A DNA stretch of 64,000 bases. Origin: Faucicola osloensis_B. GTDB taxonomy: Bacteria > Pseudomonadota > Gammaproteobacteria > Pseudomonadales > Moraxellaceae. The notes below the pieces were generated by a model. The model did not search any database, was not told the DNA's origin, and was given only the letters and a program-made list of their open reading frames with translations. The number at the start of each line of letters is the position of its first letter. Positions within the stretch are counted from its first letter, which is position 1. Below are positions 53,893-63,608 of the stretch, in pieces. A program made the position numbers and the translations under genes. Location: positions 992,001 to 1,056,000 of the forward strand of contig CAXORL010000001.1 of the NCBI GenBank assembly GCA_964211495.1, read 5' to 3'.

Positions 53893-56800
53893 ATGTCACG
53901 CTTTTTTATTGATAGACCCATCTTTGCTTGGGTGATTGCCATGCTCATCATGCTGATGGGTATCTTAGCAATTTTTAAATTACCGATTGAGCAGTACCCA
54001 CGTATTGCCCCACCTACCATTAGTATCTCAGCAACTTATCCAGGTGCCGCTGCCCAAACCATTGAAGACTCCGTCACGCAGGTGATTGAGCAAAAAATGA
54101 AAGGGCTTGATGGATTGATGTATATGTCCTCAAGTTCATCATCCAGTGGCGCTGCACAAATTACCTTGACCTTTGAGAATGGAACAGATCCTGATACAGC
54201 ACAAGTCCAAGTCCAAAACAAACTGCAATCTGCCATGAGTTCGCTGCCAGAGATGGTGCAGCGCATGGGGGTCAACGTCAATAAGTCCACGAGTGGCTTC
54301 TTGATGGTACTGGCGATGACATCTGAAGATGGCAGTATGGATCGTGCCGATATTGCCGATTATCTCAACTCCAACGTGGTTGACCAGATCAGCCGTGTCG
54401 AGGGTGTGGGTAACGTTAACGTGTTTGGCTCTGCGTATGCCATGCGTATTTGGTTAGACCCTGAAAAACTTCGTACCTATGGCTTAATACCCTCGGATAT
54501 CACCACCGCAATTCAAGCGCAAAACGCGCAAGTATCAGCCGGTCAGCTAGGACAAACACCCACTGACGAAGCCCGTCAAACCATTAATGCCACAGTGACT
54601 GTGCAAAGTTACTTACAAACCCCAGAGCAATTTCGTAATATTTTGCTTAAAAGTAATACAAATGGCGCGCAAATTCGCTTGGGCGATGTCGCCAAAGTGG
54701 AAATTGGTAGTGAAAGCTACAGCGAGATTGCCCGCTACAATGGCAAAGATGCGGCAGGTATCGGTATCTCACTGTCATCTGGCGCCAATGCTTTAAGCAC
54801 ACGTGATGCCGTAGAAGCCAAACTTAAAGAGCTTGAACCTAATTTTCCTGCGGGCTTAAAAGCCTCAGTTGCCTATGACACCACGCCATTTGTACGTTTG
54901 TCGATTGAGGAAGTGGTCAGAACACTTGCTGAAGCGATTGCACTGGTATTCTTAGTGATGTTCTTGTTTTTACAAAGCTGGCGCGCAACGATTATTCCTA
55001 CGTTGGCAGTACCTGTGGTAATACTGGGTACGTTTGGTATTTTGTACGCATTTGGCTATAGCATCAATGTGTTGACGCTGTTTGCCATGGTGTTATCCAT
55101 CGGTCTGTTAGTCGATGACGCGATTGTCGTGGTCGAAAACGTTGAGCGTTTGCTGGAAGAAAATCCAGACATGACGCCACTGGAAGCCACCCGTGAATCA
55201 ATGCGCGAAATCAGTAAAGTGGTCATTGGTATTGCCTTGATTTTGTCGGCGGTATTTTTACCGATGGCATTCTTTGGCGGCTCAACTGGGGTGATTTATC
55301 GCCAGTTCTCCGTGACGCTTATCAGCAGTATGGTACTATCCGCCTTAGTTGCGTTGATTTTCACCCCTGCCCTATGTGTGACTATCCTCAAACGCACTAA
55401 AGCCCATGACAAACACAGCGGGCATCAGACCGGTTTCTTTGGCGCATTTAACCGTATGTTTATGCGTCTTAGTAAAGGCTATGAAAGCTTTGTGGGTCGC
55501 AGTATCAAAATGCGCTGGCTATATATGATTCCTTATGCCTTGGTGATTGCGGCATTGGTGTTCTTATTTACCCGTATTCCAAGTTCGTTTATTCCTGAAG
55601 AAGACCAAGGTGTGCTGTTTACATTGGTGCAACTGCCTGCCGGTAGTACCCAAAATCAAACGCAAGCGGTTATCGAAAAGGTCAACGCCTATTATAAAAC
55701 CCAAGAAAAAGACCTTGTACAGTCTGTATTTACGGTCAATGGCTTTAGTTTTGCCGGTCAAGGACAAAATATGGGATTGGCATTTGTGCGTTTAAAAGAT
55801 TGGGATGAGCGCCCTGGTAAAGAAAATACCGCCCAGTCGATTGCCAAACGTGCCATGGGTTATTTTATGACCCAAGTCAATGAAGCCCAAGTATATGCCA
55901 TTGCACCGCCTGCTATTCAAGGTTTGGGTACGGCAACGGGTTTTGATCTGCAGCTACAAGACTCCGGCAACTTAGGTCACGAAGGCTTACTGCAAGCCCG
56001 TAACATGCTATTAGGCATGGCGGCGCAAAATAAACAAGTCAGTGGCGTGCGTCCAAATGGACAAGAAGATTCACCCCAATACAAAGTCAACGTCAATTAT
56101 GATTCTGCCGCGGCTATGGGTGTGGCGCCGAGCGTGATTAACAGTGTTCTTAGTACCGCTTGGGGTAGTAGCTACGTCAATGACTTTATGGATCGTGGTC
56201 GTATCAAAAAAGTGTATATGCAAGGTGAAGCTGATAGCCGTACCACCCCCGAGGACATCAACAAATGGTATGTACGCAACAGTGATAATCAGATGATTCC
56301 GTTTAGCTCATTTGCCACGGGTGAATGGCAGTATGGTTCGCCTACGCTAACGCGTTATAACAGCTTGTCATCAATGAACTTGCAAGGTAGCGCAGCGCCA
56401 GGACTCAGTACCGGTCAAGCGATGACGGCGATGGAACAAATGATTGCCAAACTGCCAAAAGGCATCAGTTATGAATGGACAGGTTTATCTTTAGAAGAGA
56501 AAAAATCTGGCGCCCAAGCACCCATGCTGTACGCGATTTCGATTTTCGTGGTGTTCTTATGTCTAGCTGCGCTGTATGAAAGTTGGTCAATTCCTTTTGC
56601 AGTGCTGCTTGTTGTACCACTTGGGGTATTGGGTGCGGCACTGTTTACGGGTTTACGTGGGCTTTCAAACGATATTTATTTGCAAGTGGGTCTGCTGACC
56701 GTTGTCGGTTTATCTGCCAAAAATGCGATTTTGATTATTGAATTTGCCAAAGAACGACAAGATTTGGGACATAGTCTATATGACTCGGTTACTGTCGCTG

Positions 56801-57165
56801 CTCGCCAACGATTACGCCCGATTATTATGACATCATTGGCGTTTGGTATTGGTGTGGTACCCTTATTTTTGGCAACAGGCGCAGGCTCAGGCAGCCAAAA
56901 TGCGATTGGTACGAGTGTGTTAGGCGGCGTGGTCAGTGCAACTATCCTAGGGGTGTTCTTTATCCCAATGTTCTATGTGTGGATACGCTCACTGATTAAA
57001 GGTAACAAACCGCATGACCCCAATGATGGCAATGACGGCAACATTGGTGACTTACAACCCGTATCACCTTACTCACCTAATCCTGCTGAACCTGTCGCTG
57101 TCACACAGCCAACACAAGTGAGTATCTATAAGCCTGATGATAGTTCACAATCCAACCATCAATAA
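53893..57165 (+). CDS. acrB: RND efflux transporter, HAE1 (AcrB) family
   Basis: 1090 residues, inner-membrane proton-driven drug pump. Twelve membrane segments in two halves with large periplasmic loops. The proton-relay residues are intact: two aspartates in LLVDDAIVVVENVERLL and the lysine in GLSAKNAILIIEFAKE. The N-terminus MSRFFIDRPIFAWVIAMLIMLMG is typical. Compared with E. coli AcrB (1049 residues) the C-terminus is about 40 residues longer, polar and proline-rich. Starts 14 bases after acrA; same operon. Confidence 0.95.
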   Translation: MSRFFIDRPIFAWVIAMLIMLMGILAIFKLPIEQYPRIAPPTISISATYPGAAAQTIEDSVTQVIEQKMKGLDGLMYMSSSSSSSGAAQITLTFENGTDPDTAQVQVQNKLQSAMSSLPEMVQRMGVNVNKSTSGFLMVLAMTSEDGSMDRADIADYLNSNVVDQISRVEGVGNVNVFGSAYAMRIWLDPEKLRTYGLIPSDITTAIQAQNAQVSAGQLGQTPTDEARQTINATVTVQSYLQTPEQFRNILLKSNTNGAQIRLGDVAKVEIGSESYSEIARYNGKDAAGIGISLSSGANALSTRDAVEAKLKELEPNFPAGLKASVAYDTTPFVRLSIEEVVRTLAEAIALVFLVMFLFLQSWRATIIPTLAVPVVILGTFGILYAFGYSINVLTLFAMVLSIGLLVDDAIVVVENVERLLEENPDMTPLEATRESMREISKVVIGIALILSAVFLPMAFFGGSTGVIYRQFSVTLISSMVLSALVALIFTPALCVTILKRTKAHDKHSGHQTGFFGAFNRMFMRLSKGYESFVGRSIKMRWLYMIPYALVIAALVFLFTRIPSSFIPEEDQGVLFTLVQLPAGSTQNQTQAVIEKVNAYYKTQEKDLVQSVFTVNGFSFAGQGQNMGLAFVRLKDWDERPGKENTAQSIAKRAMGYFMTQVNEAQVYAIAPPAIQGLGTATGFDLQLQDSGNLGHEGLLQARNMLLGMAAQNKQVSGVRPNGQEDSPQYKVNVNYDSAAAMGVAPSVINSVLSTAWGSSYVNDFMDRGRIKKVYMQGEADSRTTPEDINKWYVRNSDNQMIPFSSFATGEWQYGSPTLTRYNSLSSMNLQGSAAPGLSTGQAMTAMEQMIAKLPKGISYEWTGLSLEEKKSGAQAPMLYAISIFVVFLCLAALYESWSIPFAVLLVVPLGVLGAALFTGLRGLSNDIYLQVGLLTVVGLSAKNAILIIEFAKERQDLGHSLYDSVTVAARQRLRPIIMTSLAFGIGVVPLFLATGAGSGSQNAIGTSVLGGVVSATILGVFFIPMFYVWIRSLIKGNKPHDPNDGNDGNIGDLQPVSPYSPNPAEPVAVTQPTQVSIYKPDDSSQSNHQ

Positions 57166-57241
57166 GACATAAATGGGTAAACATTTTACCCATTTAATCT
57201 TTTACAATAACAAACACATTATGTTTATACAGGTAAGTTAT

Positions 57242-58822
57242 ATGAATTCTACCTTTCGCCTAGTACCCTTGACCGCTATAGTAGCTACCCTACTATCGCT
57301 CGCGGCTTGTCAAACCATTCCAAAAGCCAAAACTGAGCCTGTCGTAGCACAGCCGCATATCGCAATTAATCAACCTTATGAAACCTATGATAATCAGACC
57401 GTGAGTGGCACCAATCAGCCGAGTATCGCGTCTCAGCGTTGGCAGGATTTTTATAGCGATGCCAAGCTAAAACAACTGATTCAATTGGGGTTAGACAACA
57501 ATAAAGACATCAGTGCCACGATTTTGGCGATTCAAAAAGCCCGCGCACAATACCAAATCCAAGACATCGCCGATGTGCCCACTATCAATTCATCTGCCAA
57601 TGTAAATCGTGCAGGTGATTTTAAGGGCAATGCTGCCACCAATTATAATGTTGGACTAGCCATGTCAAGTTACGAGTTTGACTTTTGGGGACGTATTGCT
57701 AGCCTCAAAGATGCCGCCTTACAAAACTACCTTGCGACCACTGCTGCCAAAGATGCCGCGCAAATTAGCTTGATTAGTAACATTGCGCAAAGCTATGTGG
57801 CATACAGCTATAGTCTGGCACAACTGCAACTTGCCAAACAAACCTTAGCTACGCGCCAAGATTCACTTCGCATTAACCAGCTGCGTTTTAAAGCAGGTCT
57901 TGATTCGCAGCTAAGTACCGTACAAGCGCAAGCGGCGGTTGAAGCCGCCAAAGTGTCTATCGCCCAAGCACAAACTAATTTGTTGACCAACCAAAATGCC
58001 CTGCGCTACCTAGTAGGCGCCCCGGTGGATAATAGCCTGCTACCCGCAGCGGGCATTAGTAGCATCACCAATAATCGTATTTTTGGCACGGGCTTACCCA
58101 GTGATTTATTATTGTATCGTCCTGATTTGCGTCAAGCGGAATATAACTTAAAAGCTGCAGGCGCAAATATTAACGCCGCGCGCGCTGCGTTTTATCCAAC
58201 GATTAGCCTATCCGGCAATGTGGGTGCTGCCAGTTCAAGCTTAGGCGATTTGTTTAAAACAGGCGCATTTAGCTGGGGTTTTGGACCGAGTGTGAGCTTG
58301 CCGATTTTTGATGCAGGTCTACGTAAAGCCAATTACCAAGTGAGTGAAATCGAGCAACAACAAGCGTTAAATACTTATGAAAAAGCGATTCAAACCGCTT
58401 TTAAAGAAGTCAATGACGTATTTGCCAATCGCGCAACATTAAATCAGCAATTGGCCGCGTACAACCAGTCACTCGCTGCCAACCAAAAATACTATCAAAT
58501 TGTTCAAGCCCGTTTTAAAGCAGGTTTAGACAATTATTTGGGCGTATTAGATGCACAGCGTTCGATTTATAGCAGCCAACAAAGTATTCTAAATACCAAG
58601 CAGTCGCAATTGCTCAGTCAAATTCAGCTATACCAAGTTTTAGGTGGTGGGGTGAGTCGCGATGTACCGCTCGAAACACCCACAGAAAAGCATACGAATT
58701 TCAGCACCAAGTTGTCACAGGTTGCCAATAATGCCCAGCAAAAAATTACTGATACAGTGCAGCAGCCTGCCCAAGTGAGCACTAACACGACCTCAACAAC
58801 GACCACTACAGTCCAACCCTAA
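57242..58822 (+). CDS. oprM: RND efflux outer-membrane factor (OprM/TolC-type, NodT family lipoprotein)
   Basis: 526 residues from ATG 57242 (AGGTAAG upstream); the longer frame is AT-rich noncoding. Lipobox LSLAAC near residue 23. Two tandem OEP repeats, with SYEFDFWGRIASLKDAAL, helical coiled coils and the GLLP-type segments (FGTGLPSDLLLYRPDLRQAEYNLKAAGANINAARAAFYPT) characteristic of OprM/NodT proteins. A Thr/Gln-rich C-terminal tail of about 60 residues is extra. It completes the tripartite pump with the two upstream genes. Confidence 0.93.
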   Translation: MNSTFRLVPLTAIVATLLSLAACQTIPKAKTEPVVAQPHIAINQPYETYDNQTVSGTNQPSIASQRWQDFYSDAKLKQLIQLGLDNNKDISATILAIQKARAQYQIQDIADVPTINSSANVNRAGDFKGNAATNYNVGLAMSSYEFDFWGRIASLKDAALQNYLATTAAKDAAQISLISNIAQSYVAYSYSLAQLQLAKQTLATRQDSLRINQLRFKAGLDSQLSTVQAQAAVEAAKVSIAQAQTNLLTNQNALRYLVGAPVDNSLLPAAGISSITNNRIFGTGLPSDLLLYRPDLRQAEYNLKAAGANINAARAAFYPTISLSGNVGAASSSLGDLFKTGAFSWGFGPSVSLPIFDAGLRKANYQVSEIEQQQALNTYEKAIQTAFKEVNDVFANRATLNQQLAAYNQSLAANQKYYQIVQARFKAGLDNYLGVLDAQRSIYSSQQSILNTKQSQLLSQIQLYQVLGGGVSRDVPLETPTEKHTNFSTKLSQVANNAQQKITDTVQQPAQVSTNTTSTTTTTVQP

Positions 58823-58874
58823 TAAATTAGACCTTGCCCATCAGACCTAGTGCATTAGATTAGCCTTAAGCTGT

Positions 58875-58925
58875 TATAGTAAAAAACCCACATCACTGTG
58901 GGTTTTTTATGGGTTTTTTACTATA
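58875..58925. terminator. Nested terminator after oprM
   Basis: The main hairpin CCCAC/GTGGG (58881-58909) with A6/T6 is bidirectional and ends both oprM and the thioesterase gene. A second right arm, TGGGTTTTTTACTATA (58910-58925), is perfectly complementary to TATAGTAAAAAACCCA (58875-58890), giving an alternative longer stem. Confidence 0.85.
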
Positions 58926-58935
58926 AATGGCTGTT

Positions 58936-59544
58936 TTAAAACGCATAACTGGCGATGCCATGCGCGATGAGCTTTCCTTCATCATTGACCAACATCATCC
59001 GCGTGGTGCAGCCTTTGCGTCCCATACGAATCACTTCGGCTGTAACCATAAACTCATGGCCGCGCCCAGGCGCTAGATAATCAACACGCAAATCGACGGT
59101 TGCCATGCGTTTGATTTTTTTGGTCTGCTCTTCAAACGTGCCTTGGTCACGACGATAGATTTCCAGCATGCCTTCAAGCCCGCCTATGGTATCTAATAAC
59201 GTCGCCGTCATACCGCCATGCAAAATCTCAAAATTTGGATTGCCGATGAGGGCGGGATTGGACTTGACCTTGCCATATACTTTACCATCTTCATAATGAT
59301 AGGTAGTAAAGGTATGCGCCACAAATGGGCTTTGGGACATGATATTGGCGAGTTGCTGCCCTAGCACATCAATGCTAGGTTTGCTGATGGCGTGATGCTC
59401 ACTGTCTTCATTGAGCTGCAGTTGCGACTCGTTTGCCAAATCCGAGTGCTCGTCATTTTCTTTAGACGTCGTGTCAGTCATGTTAGTGCTATCAGTCGAT
59501 GACTGAGCGGCTAATTGATTGGCATTTACAGGGTTTAAACTCAC
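58936..59544 (-). CDS. PaaI-type hotdog-fold thioesterase
   Basis: 202 residues from GTG 59544, chosen because GGAGG lies five bases upstream; ATG 59556 is the longer alternative. The hotdog domain has the signature HGGMTATLLDTIGGLEGM and the strands TVDLRVDYLAPGRGHEFMVTAEVIRMGRKG, and ends LIAHGIASYAF. These enzymes hydrolyse acyl- or aryl-CoA; substrate unknown. The first roughly 60 residues are acidic and disordered, unusual for the family, and translation might instead begin at M26 of the long frame. Confidence 0.85.
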   Translation of the reverse strand: MSLNPVNANQLAAQSSTDSTNMTDTTSKENDEHSDLANESQLQLNEDSEHHAISKPSIDVLGQQLANIMSQSPFVAHTFTTYHYEDGKVYGKVKSNPALIGNPNFEILHGGMTATLLDTIGGLEGMLEIYRRDQGTFEEQTKKIKRMATVDLRVDYLAPGRGHEFMVTAEVIRMGRKGCTTRMMLVNDEGKLIAHGIASYAF

Positions 59545-59694
59545 GGCGCCCTCCATGCGTAAGTAGATTGTGGTAAGATAGCTTTTTAAAAAATTATCAT
59601 TCTAGCAAATTTTGCTTATTTATCCTTATACAATTTCTGCGTTACTTGATAACGTTACTTAATAATAAGTGTCACTCGATAACAAGAGGTTTTT

Positions 59695-60699
59695 ATGAGT
59701 TATATTTTTAACCGTTCATTCCCCAATACTCGCTTACGTCGCCTACGTTACAACGACAATATCCGCGCCATGGTGCAAGAAACCAGCATTGAGCCCAAGC
59801 ATCTGATTGCACCCGTGTTTGTCATTGAGGGTAAACAGCAGCGCCAAGCCGTGACAAGCATGCCAGGCGTTGAGCGTTTGAGCGTAGACTTGCTAATCGA
59901 GTATGCCAAGCAACTACTCAGTCTAGGCGTCACCACCATTGATTTATTCCCTGTCATTAGCCCAAGCCTCAAATCGCTACAGGCTGAACACGCCTATGAT
60001 GAGAACGGTCTCGCCTGCACTGCTATCAAAGCAATTAAAGACGCTCTACCTGAGATGGTGGTGATGACTGATGTGGCGCTCGACCCTTATACCAGTCATG
60101 GTCAAGACGGTATTGTCGATGACAATGGCTACGTGCTTAATGACATCACCGTTGACATCCTCGCCAAACAAGCCTTGAGCCATGCCCGTGCAGGGGCGGA
60201 TATCATCTCGCCAAGCGATATGATGGATGGTCGTATTGCCGCGCTTCGCCAAGCATTGGATGGAGAAAATTTTATTAATACCGCCATTATGGCGTATTCT
60301 GCCAAATACGCGTCTGCGTATTATGGACCGTTTCGTGATGCCGTCGGCAGCGCAGGCAACCTTAAAGGCGGACACAAAAAACAATACCAAATGGATTTTG
60401 GTAATCGCGCTGAAGCCCTGCATGAAGTCGCCCTCGACATCCAAGAAGGTGCTGACATGGTAATGGTAAAACCAGGTCAGCCTTATCTTGATTTGGTACG
60501 CGAAGTCAAAGACACATTTGGCGTGCCGACTTATGCGTATCAAGTATCAGGTGAATATGCCATGCACATGGCGGCGATACAAAATGGCTGGTTAAGCGAG
60601 GACGTCATTTTGGAATCGCTGTTAGGGTTTCGCCGTGCAGGTGCCGACGGTATCTTAACTTATTTTGCAATGACGGCTGCCCAAAAGCTGAATCAATAA
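59695..60699 (+). CDS. hemB: Delta-aminolevulinic acid dehydratase (porphobilinogen synthase)
   Basis: 334 residues. It condenses two 5-aminolevulinate into porphobilinogen for haem. The Schiff-base lysines are in AYSAKYASAYYGPFRDA and MVMVKPGQPYLD. The metal loop DVALDPYTSHGQDGI has Asp in place of the Cys triad of Zn-type enzymes, so it belongs to the Zn-independent, Mg-activated type, as in Pseudomonas. AAGAGG precedes the ATG by five bases. Imperfect GTTACTT/GTCACTC repeats lie just upstream (59641-59683). Terminator at 60726. Confidence 0.96.
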   Translation: MSYIFNRSFPNTRLRRLRYNDNIRAMVQETSIEPKHLIAPVFVIEGKQQRQAVTSMPGVERLSVDLLIEYAKQLLSLGVTTIDLFPVISPSLKSLQAEHAYDENGLACTAIKAIKDALPEMVVMTDVALDPYTSHGQDGIVDDNGYVLNDITVDILAKQALSHARAGADIISPSDMMDGRIAALRQALDGENFINTAIMAYSAKYASAYYGPFRDAVGSAGNLKGGHKKQYQMDFGNRAEALHEVALDIQEGADMVMVKPGQPYLDLVREVKDTFGVPTYAYQVSGEYAMHMAAIQNGWLSEDVILESLLGFRRAGADGILTYFAMTAAQKLNQ

Positions 60700-60725
60700 T
60701 ATCTTAAAATTTGAGTAAAACTAAC

Positions 60726-60761
60726 GGCGACACTGGTTTGTAAATCAATGTCGCCTTTTTT
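60726..60761 (+). terminator. Terminator after hemB
   Basis: GGCGACA/TGTCGCC stem, then T6, 26 bases after the stop. Confidence 0.85.
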
Positions 60762-61145
60762 GTGACGTTACACTCGTTAACTTAAAGCCATCGAGCGCGC
60801 TAACGAGCGTGAGGAAAAGTTACTTAATGTCATAGAGAATAACAAATCTGCTAACTTTTATTATTTTTTTATCCATTTACTTACTAAATATAAACTTAGT
60901 TTACCAGTCAAATCTATGCCCAATAAGTTAAAGTAAAGAAGCTAAAGCAAAAATACAAATGCTTATTTACCCCTATTAACTAAGCTTACTAATTTTGGAC
61001 GAGCCTTTTTTGGCGTCATTTTTAGCATTTTGCAATAATTGATTACTTTTTGGCATTATATTTTTGAAAAAAATAAGCAGATAATGGGGTTAATAACAAA
61101 TAAAAGACGAGAGTGGTATCTGTTAGCTGATTAATCGAGGATAAG
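60762..61145. other. AT-rich noncoding region before the small membrane-protein gene
   Basis: No gene is supported. Very AT-rich from 60840. It should contain the promoter of the 61146 gene, which I cannot place. Confidence 0.5.
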
Positions 61146-61361
61146 ATGATGAGTAATGAACCAATTGCTAATAGTTCGATTTCTAATAGCCCAATCAAAA
61201 ACGCCATGATGGCAGTGGCTATGATGTTATTTTTGGCACTCAGCTTTAAACTGTCAAGCGATTTGACAACAGATACTCAGCCATCGATAAGTCCGACTGA
61301 TGCAGTTGTTAGTACCTTAAATCAGCCGAGCCAACAGGTGGTATTGTCTACGCATAATTAA
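61146..61361 (+). CDS. Small single-pass membrane protein
   Basis: 71 residues; no family recognised. One hydrophobic segment (AMMAVAMMLFLALSFKL, residues 20-36) lies between a polar N-terminus and a Ser/Thr-rich C-terminal tail. It has a proper ribosome binding site (cGAGGataag before ATG ATG) and a strong terminator 27 bases after the stop, so it looks like a real, independently transcribed gene. Topology and role unknown. Confidence 0.6.
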   Translation: MMSNEPIANSSISNSPIKNAMMAVAMMLFLALSFKLSSDLTTDTQPSISPTDAVVSTLNQPSQQVVLSTHN

Positions 61362-61387
61362 TATATTGTTATTAGTTCAATTGATAG

Positions 61388-61413
61388 AAGATGCGATGCC
61401 GCATCTTTTTTTT
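61388..61413 (+). terminator. Terminator after the small membrane-protein gene
   Basis: AGATGCG/CGCATCT stem with loop ATGC, then T8. Confidence 0.9.
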
Positions 61414-61507
61414 ATGGCAGCAATTGATGCCCACTGGCTTGTCGATTGTTGCACGGATTATTTCTTAAAATTATACCGCCAACTATGTCCTCATCTTTTG
61501 CGCTTTA

Positions 61508-61520
61508 GACTATAATAGTC
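61508..61520 (+). promoter_or_regulatory. -10 box within a palindrome before rep
   Basis: GACTATAATAGTC is a perfect dyad (GACTAT-A-ATAGTC) containing TATAAT (61511-61516). The start codon of rep is 49 bases downstream. The -35 is weak. Confidence 0.45.
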
Positions 61521-61568
61521 GATTGTCCATTTTTTACTGAGCAACTTTTATTAACGGTGGAAGCGACT

Positions 61569-63608
61569 ATGAGCCAATTAAACCCTCGCCAACAAGAAGC
61601 CATGCAATATGTCTCTGGACCCTTGCTGGTACTGGCAGGTGCAGGTTCGGGTAAGACATCTGTGATTACCCGTAAAATCGCTTATCTGATTGAAGAGTGC
61701 CAAATGCCAGCCGAGCGTATCACCGCGGTCACCTTTACCAACAAAGCAGCTCGCGAGATGAAAGCCCGTGTGCAAAAATTATTGCCGAGTGACAAAACCA
61801 AAGGCTTAACTGTCTCAACTTTTCACCAATTTGGCTTGCAGTTTTTACGTTACGAGTTATTGCATACGCCGCTTAAAGGCAATTTTTCCATCATGGATGC
61901 CGAAGATAGCAAGCGGCTGTTGATGGATTTGATGGTGCGAGACAACATGAGCGGTGCCGAGAGCCGTGAATTGGTCGGTAAAGCTATCAAAATGATTTCA
62001 GATTGGAAAAACGACCTCATCCCCCCTGAAAAAGCAGCGGATACGTTGACCGACCCTGAAGATATGCTATTTGCAACACTTTATCAACTCTACGAGCGTA
62101 ACCTACGTGCCTACAATGCGGTGGATTTTGATGACTTAATTGTGATGCCGACACGGCTATTGCAGGAAAATAGCCAAGTATGTGATAAATGGCAAAATCG
62201 CATACGCTATCTACTGGTAGATGAATACCAAGATACCAATACCGCGCAATATGAATTGATTAAACTGCTAGTGGGCGTGCAGCCGCGTTTTACGGTGGTG
62301 GGTGATGACGACCAATCCATCTATGCATGGCGTGGGGCAAAACCTGAAAACATGGCACTGCTGCAAGAGGATTTTCCCAAATTAAAAGTGGTTAAGCTTG
62401 AGCAAAACTATCGCTCTACGTCGCGTATTCTGCACGCTGCCAACTCAGTGATTACCAATAATGAGCATTTATTTGAAAAAAAATTATGGTCAGATAAAGG
62501 GCATGGCGAGCTGATTCGCATCATCAATTGTCGTAACGATGATGATGAAGCAGAGCGCGTTGCCAAAGAAATTATCACCCACAAACTTCGCAATGCCAAT
62601 GAATGGCAAGATTATGCGGTACTGTATCGTAGTAACTTTCAGGCGCGGATGTTGGAAGCCCAGCTACGTCAGCTGCAAATCCCTTATAAGTTATCAGGCG
62701 GCACGTCGTTTTTTGCACGTAGTGAAATCAAAGACATTATGAGCTATTTGCGCTTGATTCTAAATCCTGAAGACGACAGTGCCTTTCTACGCATTATCAA
62801 TACCCCAAAACGTGGGCTTGGACCTGCCAGTCTTGAAAAGCTCGGATTATTTGCCCAAGAACACCAAGTCTCGCTCTTGATGGCAAGTGGTCATAGTGGA
62901 CTGACGCATGTGTTACCCAAAAAAGCCAGTGGCGAGCTTAAAGAATTTGCTGATTTTATCGAGCGTTACACCCAAGAGCTATACCAGCATCCCGACCCTG
63001 TGCCGCTGGTCAAGCAAATGATTGATGAAACTGGCTATATCGATTTGGTACGAAGCGAAGCAAAAACCCCGCAGCAAGAAAAAATTCGTATTGATAATAT
63101 CGAAACCCTATACGCCAGTATCCAAAACCTCATTAACCGCGCGGATGATGACGATGATCGCACCATTGATGCAGTCATTCGTAAGCTTGTGCTACTTGAT
63201 ATGCTTGAGCAGCAGCAGGAAGAGGAAAATACCAACAAAGTCAATCTGATGACGCTACACGCCGCTAAAGGACTTGAGTTTGATTATGTCTATATCATGG
63301 GACTTGAAGAAGAGTTATTACCGCATAAAAACTCCATTATTGCTGAATCCATCGAAGAAGAACGACGTTTGATGTATGTGGGCATTACCCGTGCCCGTAA
63401 AGAGCTGACCATGACGATGGCTGCCCAGCGCCGTGCAGGCGGGCAAATGAAAACCACCACCCCTAGCCGATTTATCGACGAGTTGCCGACAGAACATATC
63501 GATGCCCCTGGCATGAAAAAATCAGCGGCAGCGCATCAACCGAAGAAAACCGCAGAGGATTATTTGGCCAATATTCAAGCATTACTCAAAAGCAAAGCCG
63601 CTAAATAA
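61569..63608 (+). CDS. rep: ATP-dependent DNA helicase Rep
   Basis: 679 residues from ATG 61569, chosen for GGTGGA upstream. Rep is a 3'-5' superfamily 1A helicase that helps forks pass protein roadblocks. Motifs: LAGAGSGKTSVITRK (I), AVTFTNKAAREMK (Ia), LLVDEYQDTNTAQYEL (II), VVGDDDQSIYAWRGA (III), QNYRST (IV), NLMTLHAAKGLEFDYV (V) and EERRLMYVGITRARKEL (VI). The sequence follows E. coli Rep (673 residues) in length and order more closely than UvrD. Function complements PriA at the other end of the window, though the genes are far apart. Confidence 0.95.
   Translation: MSQLNPRQQEAMQYVSGPLLVLAGAGSGKTSVITRKIAYLIEECQMPAERITAVTFTNKAAREMKARVQKLLPSDKTKGLTVSTFHQFGLQFLRYELLHTPLKGNFSIMDAEDSKRLLMDLMVRDNMSGAESRELVGKAIKMISDWKNDLIPPEKAADTLTDPEDMLFATLYQLYERNLRAYNAVDFDDLIVMPTRLLQENSQVCDKWQNRIRYLLVDEYQDTNTAQYELIKLLVGVQPRFTVVGDDDQSIYAWRGAKPENMALLQEDFPKLKVVKLEQNYRSTSRILHAANSVITNNEHLFEKKLWSDKGHGELIRIINCRNDDDEAERVAKEIITHKLRNANEWQDYAVLYRSNFQARMLEAQLRQLQIPYKLSGGTSFFARSEIKDIMSYLRLILNPEDDSAFLRIINTPKRGLGPASLEKLGLFAQEHQVSLLMASGHSGLTHVLPKKASGELKEFADFIERYTQELYQHPDPVPLVKQMIDETGYIDLVRSEAKTPQQEKIRIDNIETLYASIQNLINRADDDDDRTIDAVIRKLVLLDMLEQQQEEENTNKVNLMTLHAAKGLEFDYVYIMGLEEELLPHKNSIIAESIEEERRLMYVGITRARKELTMTMAAQRRAGGQMKTTTPSRFIDELPTEHIDAPGMKKSAAAHQPKKTAEDYLANIQALLKSKAAK

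Noticed and set aside
60046..60543. 165-codon minus-strand frame opposite hemB
   Set aside because: It lies antisense to conserved HemB active-site codons and has no supporting signal.
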